A program made the position numbers and the translations under genes. A stretch of 48,373 bases of DNA from Corallococcus terminator (lineage in GTDB: Bacteria; Myxococcota; Myxococcia; Myxococcales; Myxococcaceae): positions 1-48,373 of the forward strand of contig NZ_RAVZ01000024.1 in the NCBI RefSeq assembly GCF_003611635.1. The letters run 5' to 3'. Below are positions 34,343 through 43,051 of this stretch, piece by piece. The notes under the pieces were generated by a model. The model was not told the DNA's origin and ran no database searches. It worked only from the letters and a program-made list of their open reading frames with translations. How positions within the stretch are numbered: the stretch's first letter is position 1; every line of letters starts with the position of its first letter.

Positions 34343-35350
34343 ATGCGTTTTGAGCGACTTGCCATTCCGACGCTGGCGGCTGCCGCACTGAGCCTGTTGT
34401 TGCCCCTCCAGGAGGCCCGCGCGCAGTTCCCGCCGCCTCCGACCGAGTTCCACCACCTCATCCTCGTGGACACCAGCGGCTCCATGGCCACCCTCCGCAC
34501 GGATGGCTCCGGCAAGACCCGGTTCCAGGCGGCCATCGAGCTGGCGAAGGGCGCGGTGGCGAACAACAACTCCAACCACTATTTCGCGGTGTGGCGTTTC
34601 CAGGACTCCACCTCCTCCCAGGTCCAGGGTTTCGCGTCCGCCGGGACGACCCTTGGCACCCTGAACGCGATGCTCGGTCCCACGGGAGGAACCCCTCTTG
34701 CGCACGCGGCCTGCGCCGCCCTCGACACGCTGGACGCCTACAAGAAGGACAGCGTCAACGCGGCGAAGCTCCTGCACCTCTACTCCGATGGAGAGGACAA
34801 CAACACGCTGCCCACGGACCAGTGCGCCGGCCCCTTGAGCACGTCGCAGGACCCCACCACCCCCACCGTGAACTCGTGGAACTGGAAGCTCCTCAACAAG
34901 GCCCGGACGGGAAACCCCAACAACCCCAGTCCCATCACGACATTCCCGGTCGCGATCTACGCCACGCTGATGGACCCGTTCATCACCTTGACCGGCACGC
35001 CCTCGGAGCCCCGCGATGTCATCATCGAGGGAGACATGCCCACGCCGCGCACCCTCGCGTCCATCTCCAACTTCCAGGCCTTCCTCCAGAAGCTGTCGAC
35101 CGCCACGGGGGGCACGTTCACCGGCATCGCCGACTCGAAGCCCGCACCGGTGCTCGGTGATACCAACCAGGACTACTGCGTGGATGGCACGGACTACAAC
35201 CTGGTGCTCAGCAACTATGGCTACCGGGTGCCTCCCGCGCCCCCCGCGGCGGACCTGAACAATGACAAGGTGGTGGACTACAACGACTACACCATCGTGG
35301 TGAACAACCAGGGCAAGGGCTCCGGCTGCCGGTCGCCGTCGCCGCGCTAG
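34343..35350 (+). CDS. Secreted von Willebrand A protein with dockerin-like C-terminus (copy 2)
   Basis: 335 residues from ATG 34343, which has GGAG 7 bases upstream and gives a clean signal peptide (MRFERLAIPTLAAAALSLLL... ending EARA). ATG 34316 overlapping the previous stop, or 34337, are alternatives. The vWA metal site is D43-T-S45-G-S47 (LILVDTSGSM), followed by GGTPLAHA and LYSDGEDNN. The C-terminus repeats the dockerin-like pair, DTNQDYCVDGTDYNLVLSNYG then DLNNDKVVDYNDYTIVVNNQG. Similarity to copy 1 is highest there, including 45 identical bases. The two probably arose by tandem duplication and may form a pair binding the same partner. It is the last gene of the cluster. Confidence 0.85.
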   Translation: MRFERLAIPTLAAAALSLLLPLQEARAQFPPPPTEFHHLILVDTSGSMATLRTDGSGKTRFQAAIELAKGAVANNNSNHYFAVWRFQDSTSSQVQGFASAGTTLGTLNAMLGPTGGTPLAHAACAALDTLDAYKKDSVNAAKLLHLYSDGEDNNTLPTDQCAGPLSTSQDPTTPTVNSWNWKLLNKARTGNPNNPSPITTFPVAIYATLMDPFITLTGTPSEPRDVIIEGDMPTPRTLASISNFQAFLQKLSTATGGTFTGIADSKPAPVLGDTNQDYCVDGTDYNLVLSNYGYRVPPAPPAADLNNDKVVDYNDYTIVVNNQGKGSGCRSPSPR

Positions 35351-35374
35351 ACCCTCGAGTCGTCCGCCGCGTCA

Positions 35375-35408
35375 GGCGGGAGGAGGCGCTGTGGCCCTTC
35401 CTCCCGCC
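35375..35408. terminator. Bidirectional terminator hairpin
   Basis: GGCGGGAGGA (35375-35384) and its perfect complement (35399-35408) surround a 14-base loop, between the convergent stops at 35350 and 35426. It ends the secreted-protein cluster. Confidence 0.75.
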
Positions 35409-35425
35409 ACGACCGTCAACGCGGT

Positions 35426-35908
35426 TCAGGGATTCCAGCAGTTGGCGGGCTGGTCGTTGATGTGGACCCAGAAGCGGGTGTCGGTCCGGACGTTGCCGTA
35501 GGCGTTGAACCCCCACCCGCCCGCGTCGTGGAACTCCGCCATCCGCCAGCCGGCGCCGAAGAACTGGACGCACATCTGGTTGGCGGACGACAGGCTCGTC
35601 AGCAGCGAGCCGGAGATGGGAAGGGTCGTCGCGATGTTCCCGGCCGCCCAGGAGGGATAGTAGCTGGCGGGGGTCTGGGCTGGCCGCGCCGAGCCATCCT
35701 GGCGGATGCACAGCAAGGGGAGGGCCGTCGTGCAGGAGGTCTCTCCGACATAGGCATCACAACCCCAGCACCCGACCTCGTCGACTCCCGAGGAATGGGA
35801 CACCTTCGCCCAGCTCATTCCCCGTCCACCTGACGCTTCCGCCGGAGGCGCCAGGGGCAAGAGGAAGAGGGACACACCCAGCAACCAACACCCGCTCTTG
35901 TTTTTCAT
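35426..35908 (-). CDS. Small secreted cysteine-containing protein
   Basis: 160 residues from ATG 35908 (MKNKSGCWLLGVSLFLLPLAPPAEAS), a clear signal peptide; an ATG 42 bases upstream adds a poor leader. The mature part has seven cysteines, among them CWGC, TSCTT, LLCIRQDG, QMCVQFF and a final NCW. Aromatic and glycine-rich strands such as FFGAGWRMAEFHDAGGWGFN and DTRFWVHINDQPANCW recall small lectin-like or fibrinogen-like folds in which a Trp-rich core closes the domain. No family is assigned. Disulphide bonds and an extracellular site are likely. It converges on the vWA gene and is divergent from the phosphatase gene. Confidence 0.65.
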   Translation of the reverse strand: MKNKSGCWLLGVSLFLLPLAPPAEASGGRGMSWAKVSHSSGVDEVGCWGCDAYVGETSCTTALPLLCIRQDGSARPAQTPASYYPSWAAGNIATTLPISGSLLTSLSSANQMCVQFFGAGWRMAEFHDAGGWGFNAYGNVRTDTRFWVHINDQPANCWNP

Positions 35909-36029
35909 TGCCTGAAGCCTATCACGAACCCCACGCAATCCCTCACACAAAGCCAGACAACCGCGTCTTCCGGGAGCCTACCGCGCATCTGGCTTGCTCC
36001 GCCGCTGGCGTCCCGCCACGCTGGGGCCC

Positions 36030-36659
36030 ATGACGACCGAGTTCATCCTGCTCCGCCACGGTGAGACGGAGTGGAACGCCCTGGGGCGCCTGCAAGGGCA
36101 CCTGAACAGCTCGCTGAGCCGCGAAGGGCTGCGGCAGGCGGACGCGCTCGCGGCGCGCCTCGCCTCCCTGCCCTTCCAGGCCCTCTATTGCAGCGACCTG
36201 GACCGGGCGGTGCAGACGGCGTCCCGCATCGCCACGAAGACGGGCCACGACGTCCGCCAGGACCCGCGCCTGCGCGAGCGCGGGCTGGGCATCCTCGAAG
36301 GGCTGACGCGCACGGAGGCCCAGCAGCGCCACCCGGAGGTCTTCTCCGAGTACGCGGCCGGCGGACCCGACTTCTCCATCCCCCAGGGGGAGAGCACGTC
36401 CCAGCGACTGCGCCTCGCGCTCCAGTGCCTGGAGGAGCTCGGGGCCCGGCACCCGGAGGCCCGCGTGGTGGTCGTCACGCACGGGGGCCTGCTCAGCAGC
36501 CTCCTTCGCGCCTGCCTGGGCATCCCCCCCACCACGCCGCGCGCCTTCTCCGTGCTCAACGCGAGCTGGAACCAGTTCGACCTCCACGCAGGTGAGTTCC
36601 GGATGGTGACCTGGGGGGACGTCAACCACCTGCGCGGGCTCAGCCTCGATGACACCTGA
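36030..36659 (+). CDS. Histidine phosphatase (phosphoglycerate mutase-like)
   Basis: 209 residues. The phosphate pocket signature LLRHGETEWN (residues 7-16) has the nucleophile His10. LDRAVQTA supplies the second arginine region, RERGLGILEG supplies the catalytic acid region, and VVVTHGG supplies the second histidine. This is the small cofactor-dependent mutase-like phosphatase branch (CobC/GpmB/PhoE type) rather than glycolytic mutase, judged by size. Substrates in this branch range from alpha-ribazole phosphate to sugar phosphates; none can be chosen here. There is no signal peptide. It stands alone between divergent and co-directional neighbours. Confidence 0.92.
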   Translation: MTTEFILLRHGETEWNALGRLQGHLNSSLSREGLRQADALAARLASLPFQALYCSDLDRAVQTASRIATKTGHDVRQDPRLRERGLGILEGLTRTEAQQRHPEVFSEYAAGGPDFSIPQGESTSQRLRLALQCLEELGARHPEARVVVVTHGGLLSSLLRACLGIPPTTPRAFSVLNASWNQFDLHAGEFRMVTWGDVNHLRGLSLDDT

Positions 36660-36750
36660 GGGGGAGCGACGCGGATTTAACCCGGCTTAATGCCACTGGA
36701 TTCACGACCTGGGCGACAACGCCTCCAGGGGAATCACCAGGGGGACGCAC

Positions 36751-38343
36751 ATGTCGGGACTCATCCAGGGCCACAAGCCCTTCAGCCTCTTCATCCAGAA
36801 GCCGAACGTGGGCAGGCCGCAGGGGACGGTCAGCACGGCGGCACCCGCACCGGCTCCGGCCGCGAAGCCCCAGCAGGGCCCCAGCCTCTTCGCGGACGGC
36901 TTCACGCCCGCGCTGGCCCGGAGCCCCCAGCGCAGCCCCGTACTGGACCCCTTCAGTGCGCCCGCGCTCCCCCAGGCCCCGTCCCTGCCGGCCACGGCGA
37001 AGACTTCGCTCTCCGTGAGCGCGGGGATGGAGAGCAGCCTCACCGTCACCGCCAACGGCGTGTCGGTGAAGGAGAGCGCCGAGGTGGAGGCGGAGCTCAA
37101 ATCCAAGCCCTTCACGGTGAAGGTCGCGGCGTACAGCGAGCTGGAGCGGAGCCAGAGCACCGACGGCGACATGACCACCTTCAGCGTGGAGGCGGAGGTC
37201 GGCGTCAAGGCAGAGGCCAGCGTGGAGACGTCCCGCGTGGACGCCACCGCCTCCGGAGCGGTGGGCGCCCGCGGGTCCTACCAGGTGTCGGTGCCCACCA
37301 CGGCCGCGGCGGGCATCACCTCTGTCGAACAGGCCGCCGTGCAACTGAGCCCCTTCGCGCCGGAGAACCTGCCGGTGGGGACCACCATCGAGATGCACGG
37401 CGAGGCCTTCATGGAGACCGGCCTGTCGGTGACCTTCAAGAAGATCGCCAGTGTGCTCGACGTCACGGTGAACGAGAGCGTCGAGCGCGCCAAGGGCATG
37501 TCCATCGCCATCAACAAGGTGGACGACAAGACGGCCCGGGTGACCATCGGGCCCACGGAGATGATGTCGCGCACCAACGGGCTCAGCCTCAAGGTGGCGG
37601 ACGTGGAGGTCGGCCTGTCCACCACGGGCAAGGTGGACCAGCAGACCGCGCGGCAGGTGGACTTCGACATCTCCACCCCCGCGGGCCAGGAGGCCTATGA
37701 CCGCTTCATGGCCACCGGCGAGCTGCCCGGCAACGACGCCGCGAAGGGCACCTCCAACGCCGCGACCGTCCAGGTCGTCTCCGGAGAGGTGTCCACGGAG
37801 CTGACGGTGGGCATCTCACTGGGAGAGAACACCCCGGTGAGCGACGCGTACACGTACACGACCTACGACGACGGCCGGAAGGAGTTCGAATACTCCGGCC
37901 AGATTGGCCCGGTGACGCTCGACATCGCGGGCACCGTGGGCGACCCATCTACCCAGACCTACGCGGCCACCCTTTCGGGCGTGAACCTGGGCAGTGTGGA
38001 TGGCCTGCGGCAGTCCTTCGGAGGAATGACAGGCTTTGGCGAGACGGTGACGATGACCTGGACGAACGAGGAGGCCCAGCAGGTCCAGCAGATCGCCAGG
38101 GACTGGGTCGCGGCCCACGACCCCGAGCACGGCATTGCCCCCTACAACATGAGGCTGCTCGGGCCGGATCAGTGGGCGATGGACATCGCCAATGCGGCGA
38201 CGCCCGAGGAGGCCATCTCCCTGATGATGTCCCCGACGGCGAACGGCGACGTCGGCACGGTGGCCAACCGAGTGGGTTACATGTCCAGCTACCTGAACGA
38301 CATCGGCGGCGGACCGATGCCGGGCACGGTCACCGCGAAATAA
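36751..38343 (+). CDS. Unrecognised beta-rich protein without signal peptide
   Basis: 530 residues; GGGGGA precedes the ATG by about 6 bases. Residues 1-80 are low-complexity with P, A and Q. The next 300 residues are strongly alternating beta strands with few aromatics (TSLSVSAGMESSLTVTANGVS, FTVKVAAYSELERSQS, VEAEVGVKAEASVETS). These resemble amphipathic barrel or fibre strands. A later part (YTTYDDGRKEFEYSGQIG, ARDWVAAHDPEHGIAPYN, ATPEEAISLMMS) looks like a globular C-terminal domain. The absence of any signal peptide with this composition suggests export by a non-Sec route, or an internal structural protein. No family is recognised. Confidence 0.6.
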   Translation: MSGLIQGHKPFSLFIQKPNVGRPQGTVSTAAPAPAPAAKPQQGPSLFADGFTPALARSPQRSPVLDPFSAPALPQAPSLPATAKTSLSVSAGMESSLTVTANGVSVKESAEVEAELKSKPFTVKVAAYSELERSQSTDGDMTTFSVEAEVGVKAEASVETSRVDATASGAVGARGSYQVSVPTTAAAGITSVEQAAVQLSPFAPENLPVGTTIEMHGEAFMETGLSVTFKKIASVLDVTVNESVERAKGMSIAINKVDDKTARVTIGPTEMMSRTNGLSLKVADVEVGLSTTGKVDQQTARQVDFDISTPAGQEAYDRFMATGELPGNDAAKGTSNAATVQVVSGEVSTELTVGISLGENTPVSDAYTYTTYDDGRKEFEYSGQIGPVTLDIAGTVGDPSTQTYAATLSGVNLGSVDGLRQSFGGMTGFGETVTMTWTNEEAQQVQQIARDWVAAHDPEHGIAPYNMRLLGPDQWAMDIANAATPEEAISLMMSPTANGDVGTVANRVGYMSSYLNDIGGGPMPGTVTAK

Positions 38344-38379
38344 CGGCAGGCTGCCAGCCGGGGCCATTCCGACCCTACA

Positions 38380-41052
38380 ATGGCGGGCGCCATGCGCACG
38401 CCATCCACCCCGGGGCTCGGTCCACCCGCCGTCTTCGTGGGCCGTGCCCAGGAGGTGCGTCGGCTGGGGGAGATGCTCCGGCGCGTGCACACCGGGGTCG
38501 TCTACGGCCTGCCCGGAGCGGGAAAGTCCGCGCTGGTGGCGGCGGTGGCCGCGCGGCACCGGGGCCCCGTCGTGCACCGGCGCGTCCTGCCCGGGGACAC
38601 GCTGGACACGGTGGTGGACGACGTGCGCCGCCTCCTGCGCGAAGCGCCCGTGGCCCAGGCCCTGTCGGATGCGTCCCGCCTGGAGGACCTGGTGCGGGAG
38701 ATGGAGTCCCACCGCGCGCTGTGCGTGCTGGACGACCTGCACGTGCTGGGGCCCCCGGAGCGTGAAGTGCTGCTGGAGGACCTGGGCGGACGGCTGCGCA
38801 AGGGGACACTGCTGGCCACCTCGCGCGAGTCCGTGCCCCGGCACGCCACCAGCCCGGACCGCTTCGAGCTGCGGCTGGATGGCCTGCCGGAAGAGGCCGC
38901 GCGCCTGCTGTGGCGGCAGTTGGGCACGCTGTATGGGGAGCGGGAGGGCTTCGAGGCCGCGTGGAGCCGTTCGCGCGGACTGCCCTTCCTCCTGCGCCGC
39001 GCCCATGCCGGCGACACCGGAGGAGACGAACCGGTGCGCGCGGCGCTTTCGGCGCTGCCCGACGACGAGCGGCGTCTGGCCGCGGTGCTGGCCCTGAGCG
39101 CGGTGCCGCTCACCGCGAGCACGCTCCAGGCGGTGCTGCCCGGAAGCACCGCGGACGCCTCGCTGCGGCGGCTGGGCGCGCGGCTGCTGGTGGAGACGGA
39201 CGCGCGGGGCCGGCACGGCGTCCATGACCTGGTGCGCGAAGCGCTCGTTTCGATGCTCGGACCGGACGAGGTGAACGCCGCGCACGCGACCCTGCTGGAG
39301 GTGCTGGAGCTCGAACCCCTGCCCGCCGTGGTGCGGGTGCGCTCGGTGTGCCGCCACCTCCAGGCGCTCGGCCGCCACGAGGCGCGCGCGGCCTTCATCG
39401 TCGCGCAGGGGGAAGCGCTGGTGCGCCACGGCGCCGCCGACGAGCTGCTCTCCCTGCTGGACTCGTTGCCCGCCCCGCTGCGCACGCCGGAGGTGCGGCT
39501 CACGCATGCCCGAGCGCGCGTGCGGCTGCTGGACCTTCGCCGGGCCTATCCGGAGCTCCTGGCGCTGCGGGCCTCGCTGGAGGCGTCGGACGGAGCCCCG
39601 GGCACCGAAGCCCTGCGCGAGGGCGTGGGCACGGTGCTGGTGCGGGTGGCCCTCTTCGCCCTGGAGCCGGACGCGTGCGAGCGCACCCTGGAGGCGATGC
39701 CGGTGCCTGGCAGCGCGGAGGTGTTCCTCCAGCAGCTCCTGGCCCTCACGGCGCTGCGCTTCTTCCAGGGGCGCCTGGACGAATCCCTGGCGATGCTGGA
39801 CGGCGCCGCGGCGGCGGCCGGCGGCGACGCGGAGTCCGGAGGGGACCGGCGGGTGCTGGGCTGGTGCGCCTATGCCCGCGCGCTGATGCTGTGGATTGAA
39901 GGCCGCGACAGCGAGCTGGCGGAGCCGCTGGCCCGGTGCGTGTCGCTGTTGGAGGACGCGCCGCTCGACTCGCGAGGCCCGCTCGTCGCCGCCATGTCCG
40001 CGGGCATCTTGAGCCGGCTGGGGCGCTTCACCGAAGCCGAGGCCGCGCTCGCGAGCGCCCGGGAGCGGCTGGGACAGTTGGGGGCGCCCCGGCTCGCGCT
40101 GGAGCTGGACTGCATCGCCGCGTGGGTGCGGGGCGAGCTGGGACAGCGGCGGGCGGCGCTTCTGGCACTGCGGGAGACGGAAGGCCGGGCGGAGCGCGCC
40201 GGCTACCTCTTCGTGCGGCTGCTCTGCCGGGTGGGCGCGGGCCGCATGTTGCTGGAGCTGGGCCGGCGCGCGGAGGGACAGGCGCTGCTGGACGCGGTGG
40301 AGGCGGACATCCGGGCGCGCGGCGTGTTGGGGCTGCTGCGGGCCGTGCAGGTGGCGAGGACCCTGGACGCGCCAGGACCGAAGGACGTCCCCGTCACGGT
40401 GGAGCCGCGCGAGGTGCGCCCGGGCATCGCGGCCCGGCAGCGCGCCCTGGCGGCCTGGAGCGCGGCACGGCAGGGGGACTCCGTGCGGGCCACGGGGCTG
40501 CTCGCCGCGCTGGAGCCGATGGCGCTCGGAGTGGACTTCGCGCTGGAGCGGGCGCTGGGCCATCTGGCCCGGGCCGCGCTCCACCGGCACGCGGGCCGCG
40601 CGAGGGAAGCGGAGGAGGCGCTGGAGCACGCCGCGCGCACGGCGGCGGAGGGCGAGGTGGATCCAGAGCTGATTCCGGAGCTCTTCGGCACCCTCGCCTC
40701 CCCACCCGCAGCGGTCGCGGTCGCGCCGGCCAGCCCAGCGGACGCGGTGGTGCTGGATGCGAAACGCCACGAGCTGCGGGCCCCGGGGCGCGTCGTCTCC
40801 CTGGAGCGCCGCGCCCTGCCCCGCCGGCTGCTGTACGCGCTGGCCCGGCAGCCGGGACGCACGCTGTCGAAGGAGGACTGCGTGCGCGCCATGTGGAACG
40901 CGGACTACGACCCGCGGCTGCACGACAACTCGCTGCGCGTCCACGTGAGCCACGTGCGCGAGATGCTGGAAGGCACCGGCACGCGCGTGGTGTTCGAGGA
41001 CCCCGGCTACCGGTTGGACGTGGCCGGGGGCTTCACCTTCATCGCGGAGTAG
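38380..41052 (+). CDS. STAND-type ATPase regulator with C-terminal winged-helix domain
   Basis: 890 residues; no good Shine-Dalgarno precedes either ATG 38380 or ATG 38392. An N-terminal NTPase has Walker A GLPGAGKS (43-50, Lys49) and Walker B LCVLDDLH (Asp118, Asp119), followed by TSRES (sensor-like), as in the LAL/MalT branch of STAND ATPases. The centre, from about 280 to 760, is a helical TPR-like superhelix. The last 95 residues (VVLDAKRHELRAPGRVVSLE ... LRVHVSHVREMLEGTG ... VFEDPGYRLDVAGG) form an OmpR/PhoB-type winged helix, with the recognition helix in NSLRVHVSHVR. Most relatives place this domain first (SARP type) or use a LuxR helix-turn-helix at the end. It is likely a ligand- and ATP-gated transcription factor; targets unknown. 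Confidence 0.85.
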   Translation: MAGAMRTPSTPGLGPPAVFVGRAQEVRRLGEMLRRVHTGVVYGLPGAGKSALVAAVAARHRGPVVHRRVLPGDTLDTVVDDVRRLLREAPVAQALSDASRLEDLVREMESHRALCVLDDLHVLGPPEREVLLEDLGGRLRKGTLLATSRESVPRHATSPDRFELRLDGLPEEAARLLWRQLGTLYGEREGFEAAWSRSRGLPFLLRRAHAGDTGGDEPVRAALSALPDDERRLAAVLALSAVPLTASTLQAVLPGSTADASLRRLGARLLVETDARGRHGVHDLVREALVSMLGPDEVNAAHATLLEVLELEPLPAVVRVRSVCRHLQALGRHEARAAFIVAQGEALVRHGAADELLSLLDSLPAPLRTPEVRLTHARARVRLLDLRRAYPELLALRASLEASDGAPGTEALREGVGTVLVRVALFALEPDACERTLEAMPVPGSAEVFLQQLLALTALRFFQGRLDESLAMLDGAAAAAGGDAESGGDRRVLGWCAYARALMLWIEGRDSELAEPLARCVSLLEDAPLDSRGPLVAAMSAGILSRLGRFTEAEAALASARERLGQLGAPRLALELDCIAAWVRGELGQRRAALLALRETEGRAERAGYLFVRLLCRVGAGRMLLELGRRAEGQALLDAVEADIRARGVLGLLRAVQVARTLDAPGPKDVPVTVEPREVRPGIAARQRALAAWSAARQGDSVRATGLLAALEPMALGVDFALERALGHLARAALHRHAGRAREAEEALEHAARTAAEGEVDPELIPELFGTLASPPAAVAVAPASPADAVVLDAKRHELRAPGRVVSLERRALPRRLLYALARQPGRTLSKEDCVRAMWNADYDPRLHDNSLRVHVSHVREMLEGTGTRVVFEDPGYRLDVAGGFTFIAE

Positions 41053-41065
41053 CGCGCCCCGGACT

Positions 41066-42604
41066 TCAGGGCGCGCAGTAGCGGACCGCCTGGAGCTCGT
41101 GCGTCTCCGGCGTCTGCGTGGAGGTCATCACGAAGGCCCCCATCCAGTTCTCCGGAAGCTCCTCCAGCAGCACCCACTGCGCGTACCGGTGCAGGGGGAA
41201 CGCTTCGGTGCCGGGGGTCCAGTCCCTGGGTGTACCGCCCGGCGACAGGCCCCAGAAGCGACCGCGCCAGTTGAACCAGTCCTCGCCTCCCGACGGCGGC
41301 TGATAGCTGGCGGAGAGCCAGGCCACCTGGAGTCCCCGTGACGTCATCCGGGGCTCGAACCAGGCGTGCTCGCTGGAGGTCGTCCGGGTCAGGGGCTCGG
41401 CGGCGCCTCCCTCGAAGAGGTTCTTCATGAGCTTCAGCGAGGAGAAGCCCTCCAGGTTGCGCATCACCAGGGCCGCGGACGCCTGCGGCCCACCGGCCTC
41501 CGCCCCCAGGTCCACGAGCCTGGGCCGGGCCTCGTATCCCGGCTCGTAGGAGCGCTCGTCGCCAACGGGCAGCAGCTCGCTGTCGAAGCGCTGGAGCCGG
41601 AGCGTTCCCCCCTCCGCTTCCAGGGCGTCCTCGATGACCGACACCAGGAAGCCGCCATCACGCAAGGGCAACACATCCACATCCGTCAGGGTGGCGCTCG
41701 ACGGCGGCCGGATCTGGAACAGGGACCTGGGGGCGACTTGCACCTGTCCATCCAGGTCCGTGACCGTGCCAATCAATTCGCGGGCCGTCCTGGTCGTGCT
41801 GGCAGCGTCCTTCCAGACCGCGAACACCCGCGAACCGTCCGCCGACAGGGCCACCCGGCTGGAGACCCGGGCTACGGGATGGTCGAAGAGGACCGTGCCG
41901 CCCCGCGGCCCCGGCTGGGGATGCCCCTGCGCATCGAGCGGGATGAGAAAGCCCCGCGTGTTGTCCGGCATCCCATCCGACGAGGAGTAGTACAGCGCGG
42001 GCCCCCGCGAGGTGGCCAGCAGTTGGCTGTACATCGTGCTGAAGGACTCCGGCGTGACGACGGCCACGGAGACCTCCGTGGTTTCGAGCGGAGCCAGGGA
42101 GGTATCCAGCCGCGTGAGCCGGGCCACCCCGACCGAGCCGACCGTCGCCAGCAGCACGCCGTCCGCCACGCGGAGGCTGCTCACATTGTTCCGGGTGCTG
42201 GCTTCCGTCAGCGACGCGACCTTCGACCACCGGGCGGGAGGATCCGTCACCCCGTCGCAGTCGTTGTCCACGCCGTCACAGCGCGTCTCCACGTCCTCGT
42301 ACGCAGCGCCATACGAGCGCGACGTGCACACCGATTCATGGACACCGTCGACCCGGGCGCGCCGGGCTCCCGCGCAGACGCCCAGAGTGCGCTCGCACGG
42401 AAGGCCTTCCGCGGTCTCTCCACCGTCTGGATTGCCAGCGTCGGGAGAGGGACCCGCGTCGGGAGAAGAGCCCGCGTCGTCCAGGGTGCCCGCATCGTCC
42501 GGAGGGCCCGCGTCCTGTGAGGACGTGGAGGATCCGCATCCCGCCAGCATCAAGCTGCCCATCACCCACACCACAGCCCACATCCGACCCGACATCCACT
42601 GCAT
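41066..42604 (-). CDS. Lipoprotein with MopE-type metal motif and beta-propeller-like body
   Basis: 512 residues from ATG 42604, which is about 9 bases after AGGGG; ATGs at 42610 and 42613 are too close to it. The leader ends LMLAGC (lipobox Cys). A linker of D/A/G/P-rich repeats (DAGPPDDAGTLDDAG) spans about 30 residues. Next is CDGVDNDCDGVTD, the acidic Cys-containing motif typical of MopE-like and myxobacterial surface proteins, where it may bind metal. The remaining 350 residues are beta-rich with repeated short strand blocks (ADGVLLATVGSVGVARLTRL, PALYYSSSDGMPDNTRG, SRVALSADGSRVFAVWKD), suggesting a propeller. It is convergent with the STAND regulator, with only 13 bp between stops. Confidence 0.75.
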   Translation of the reverse strand: MQWMSGRMWAVVWVMGSLMLAGCGSSTSSQDAGPPDDAGTLDDAGSSPDAGPSPDAGNPDGGETAEGLPCERTLGVCAGARRARVDGVHESVCTSRSYGAAYEDVETRCDGVDNDCDGVTDPPARWSKVASLTEASTRNNVSSLRVADGVLLATVGSVGVARLTRLDTSLAPLETTEVSVAVVTPESFSTMYSQLLATSRGPALYYSSSDGMPDNTRGFLIPLDAQGHPQPGPRGGTVLFDHPVARVSSRVALSADGSRVFAVWKDAASTTRTARELIGTVTDLDGQVQVAPRSLFQIRPPSSATLTDVDVLPLRDGGFLVSVIEDALEAEGGTLRLQRFDSELLPVGDERSYEPGYEARPRLVDLGAEAGGPQASAALVMRNLEGFSSLKLMKNLFEGGAAEPLTRTTSSEHAWFEPRMTSRGLQVAWLSASYQPPSGGEDWFNWRGRFWGLSPGGTPRDWTPGTEAFPLHRYAQWVLLEELPENWMGAFVMTSTQTPETHELQAVRYCAP

Positions 42605-43051
42605 GTTCATCATCCCCTGACCCGCGGGCGGTCCCGGCCACGCCAGCGCTGCAATCCTAATCCACAACAGCCGCCAGGAAGCAGCCTGGCACGAGCCCGT
42701 CTTCCATCCCGCGGCAAGCAATCGCACGCGCCGGCTGCGTAAACCCTGACACTGCGCAGGTGGTACGGAAAAGCACGGTTGAGCGGAGTCCCTCCACACG
42801 GGCATCGCCGTGCTCATGGATTCGGCCAAGGACGCCAGCGCGACCGCGCATGTTCAACGTGGACCTCCCCATCACGAACGCAGACCCGTGGCTGGCCGGG
42901 AAGACGGGCGACCGGACCCTCGTGAGTGACGACCAGCCCGCCGCGTCCGGCGACTCCCGGGGCTTCATCGACGACCTCGTCGTCACCAACGGCCCCCTGC
43001 CTTGACCCGCCGGTGAAACCGTCCAGGCCCCGGAGCCGTACCGTGGAGCAC
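42605..43051. other. 447-bp stretch with possible gene remnant
   Basis: Apart from the fragment at 42850-43005, nothing protein-like was found on either strand. It should contain promoters for the two divergent lipoprotein genes flanking it. No strong hairpin or repeat was seen. Confidence 0.4.
42850..43005 (+). pseudogene. Possible remnant of a degraded gene
   Basis: A 51-codon frame (MFNVDLPITNADPWLAGKTG at its start, ending VVTNGPLP) has natural-looking composition and acidic/hydrophobic spacing. The same frame upstream of 42850 is unnatural. Another frame just upstream (42811-42850) reads VLMDSAKDASATAH, also natural-looking, so a frameshift near 42850 may have split one gene. No ribosome site, no family match, and its length is below that of a typical domain. 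It may equally be chance in high-GC DNA. Confidence 0.3.

Noticed and set aside
37816-40953. Open minus-strand frame of about 1045 codons
   Set aside because: It lies antisense to two well-supported plus-strand genes, is dominated by R, H, Q, G and P and has no domain. In very GC-rich DNA such shadow frames are expected.
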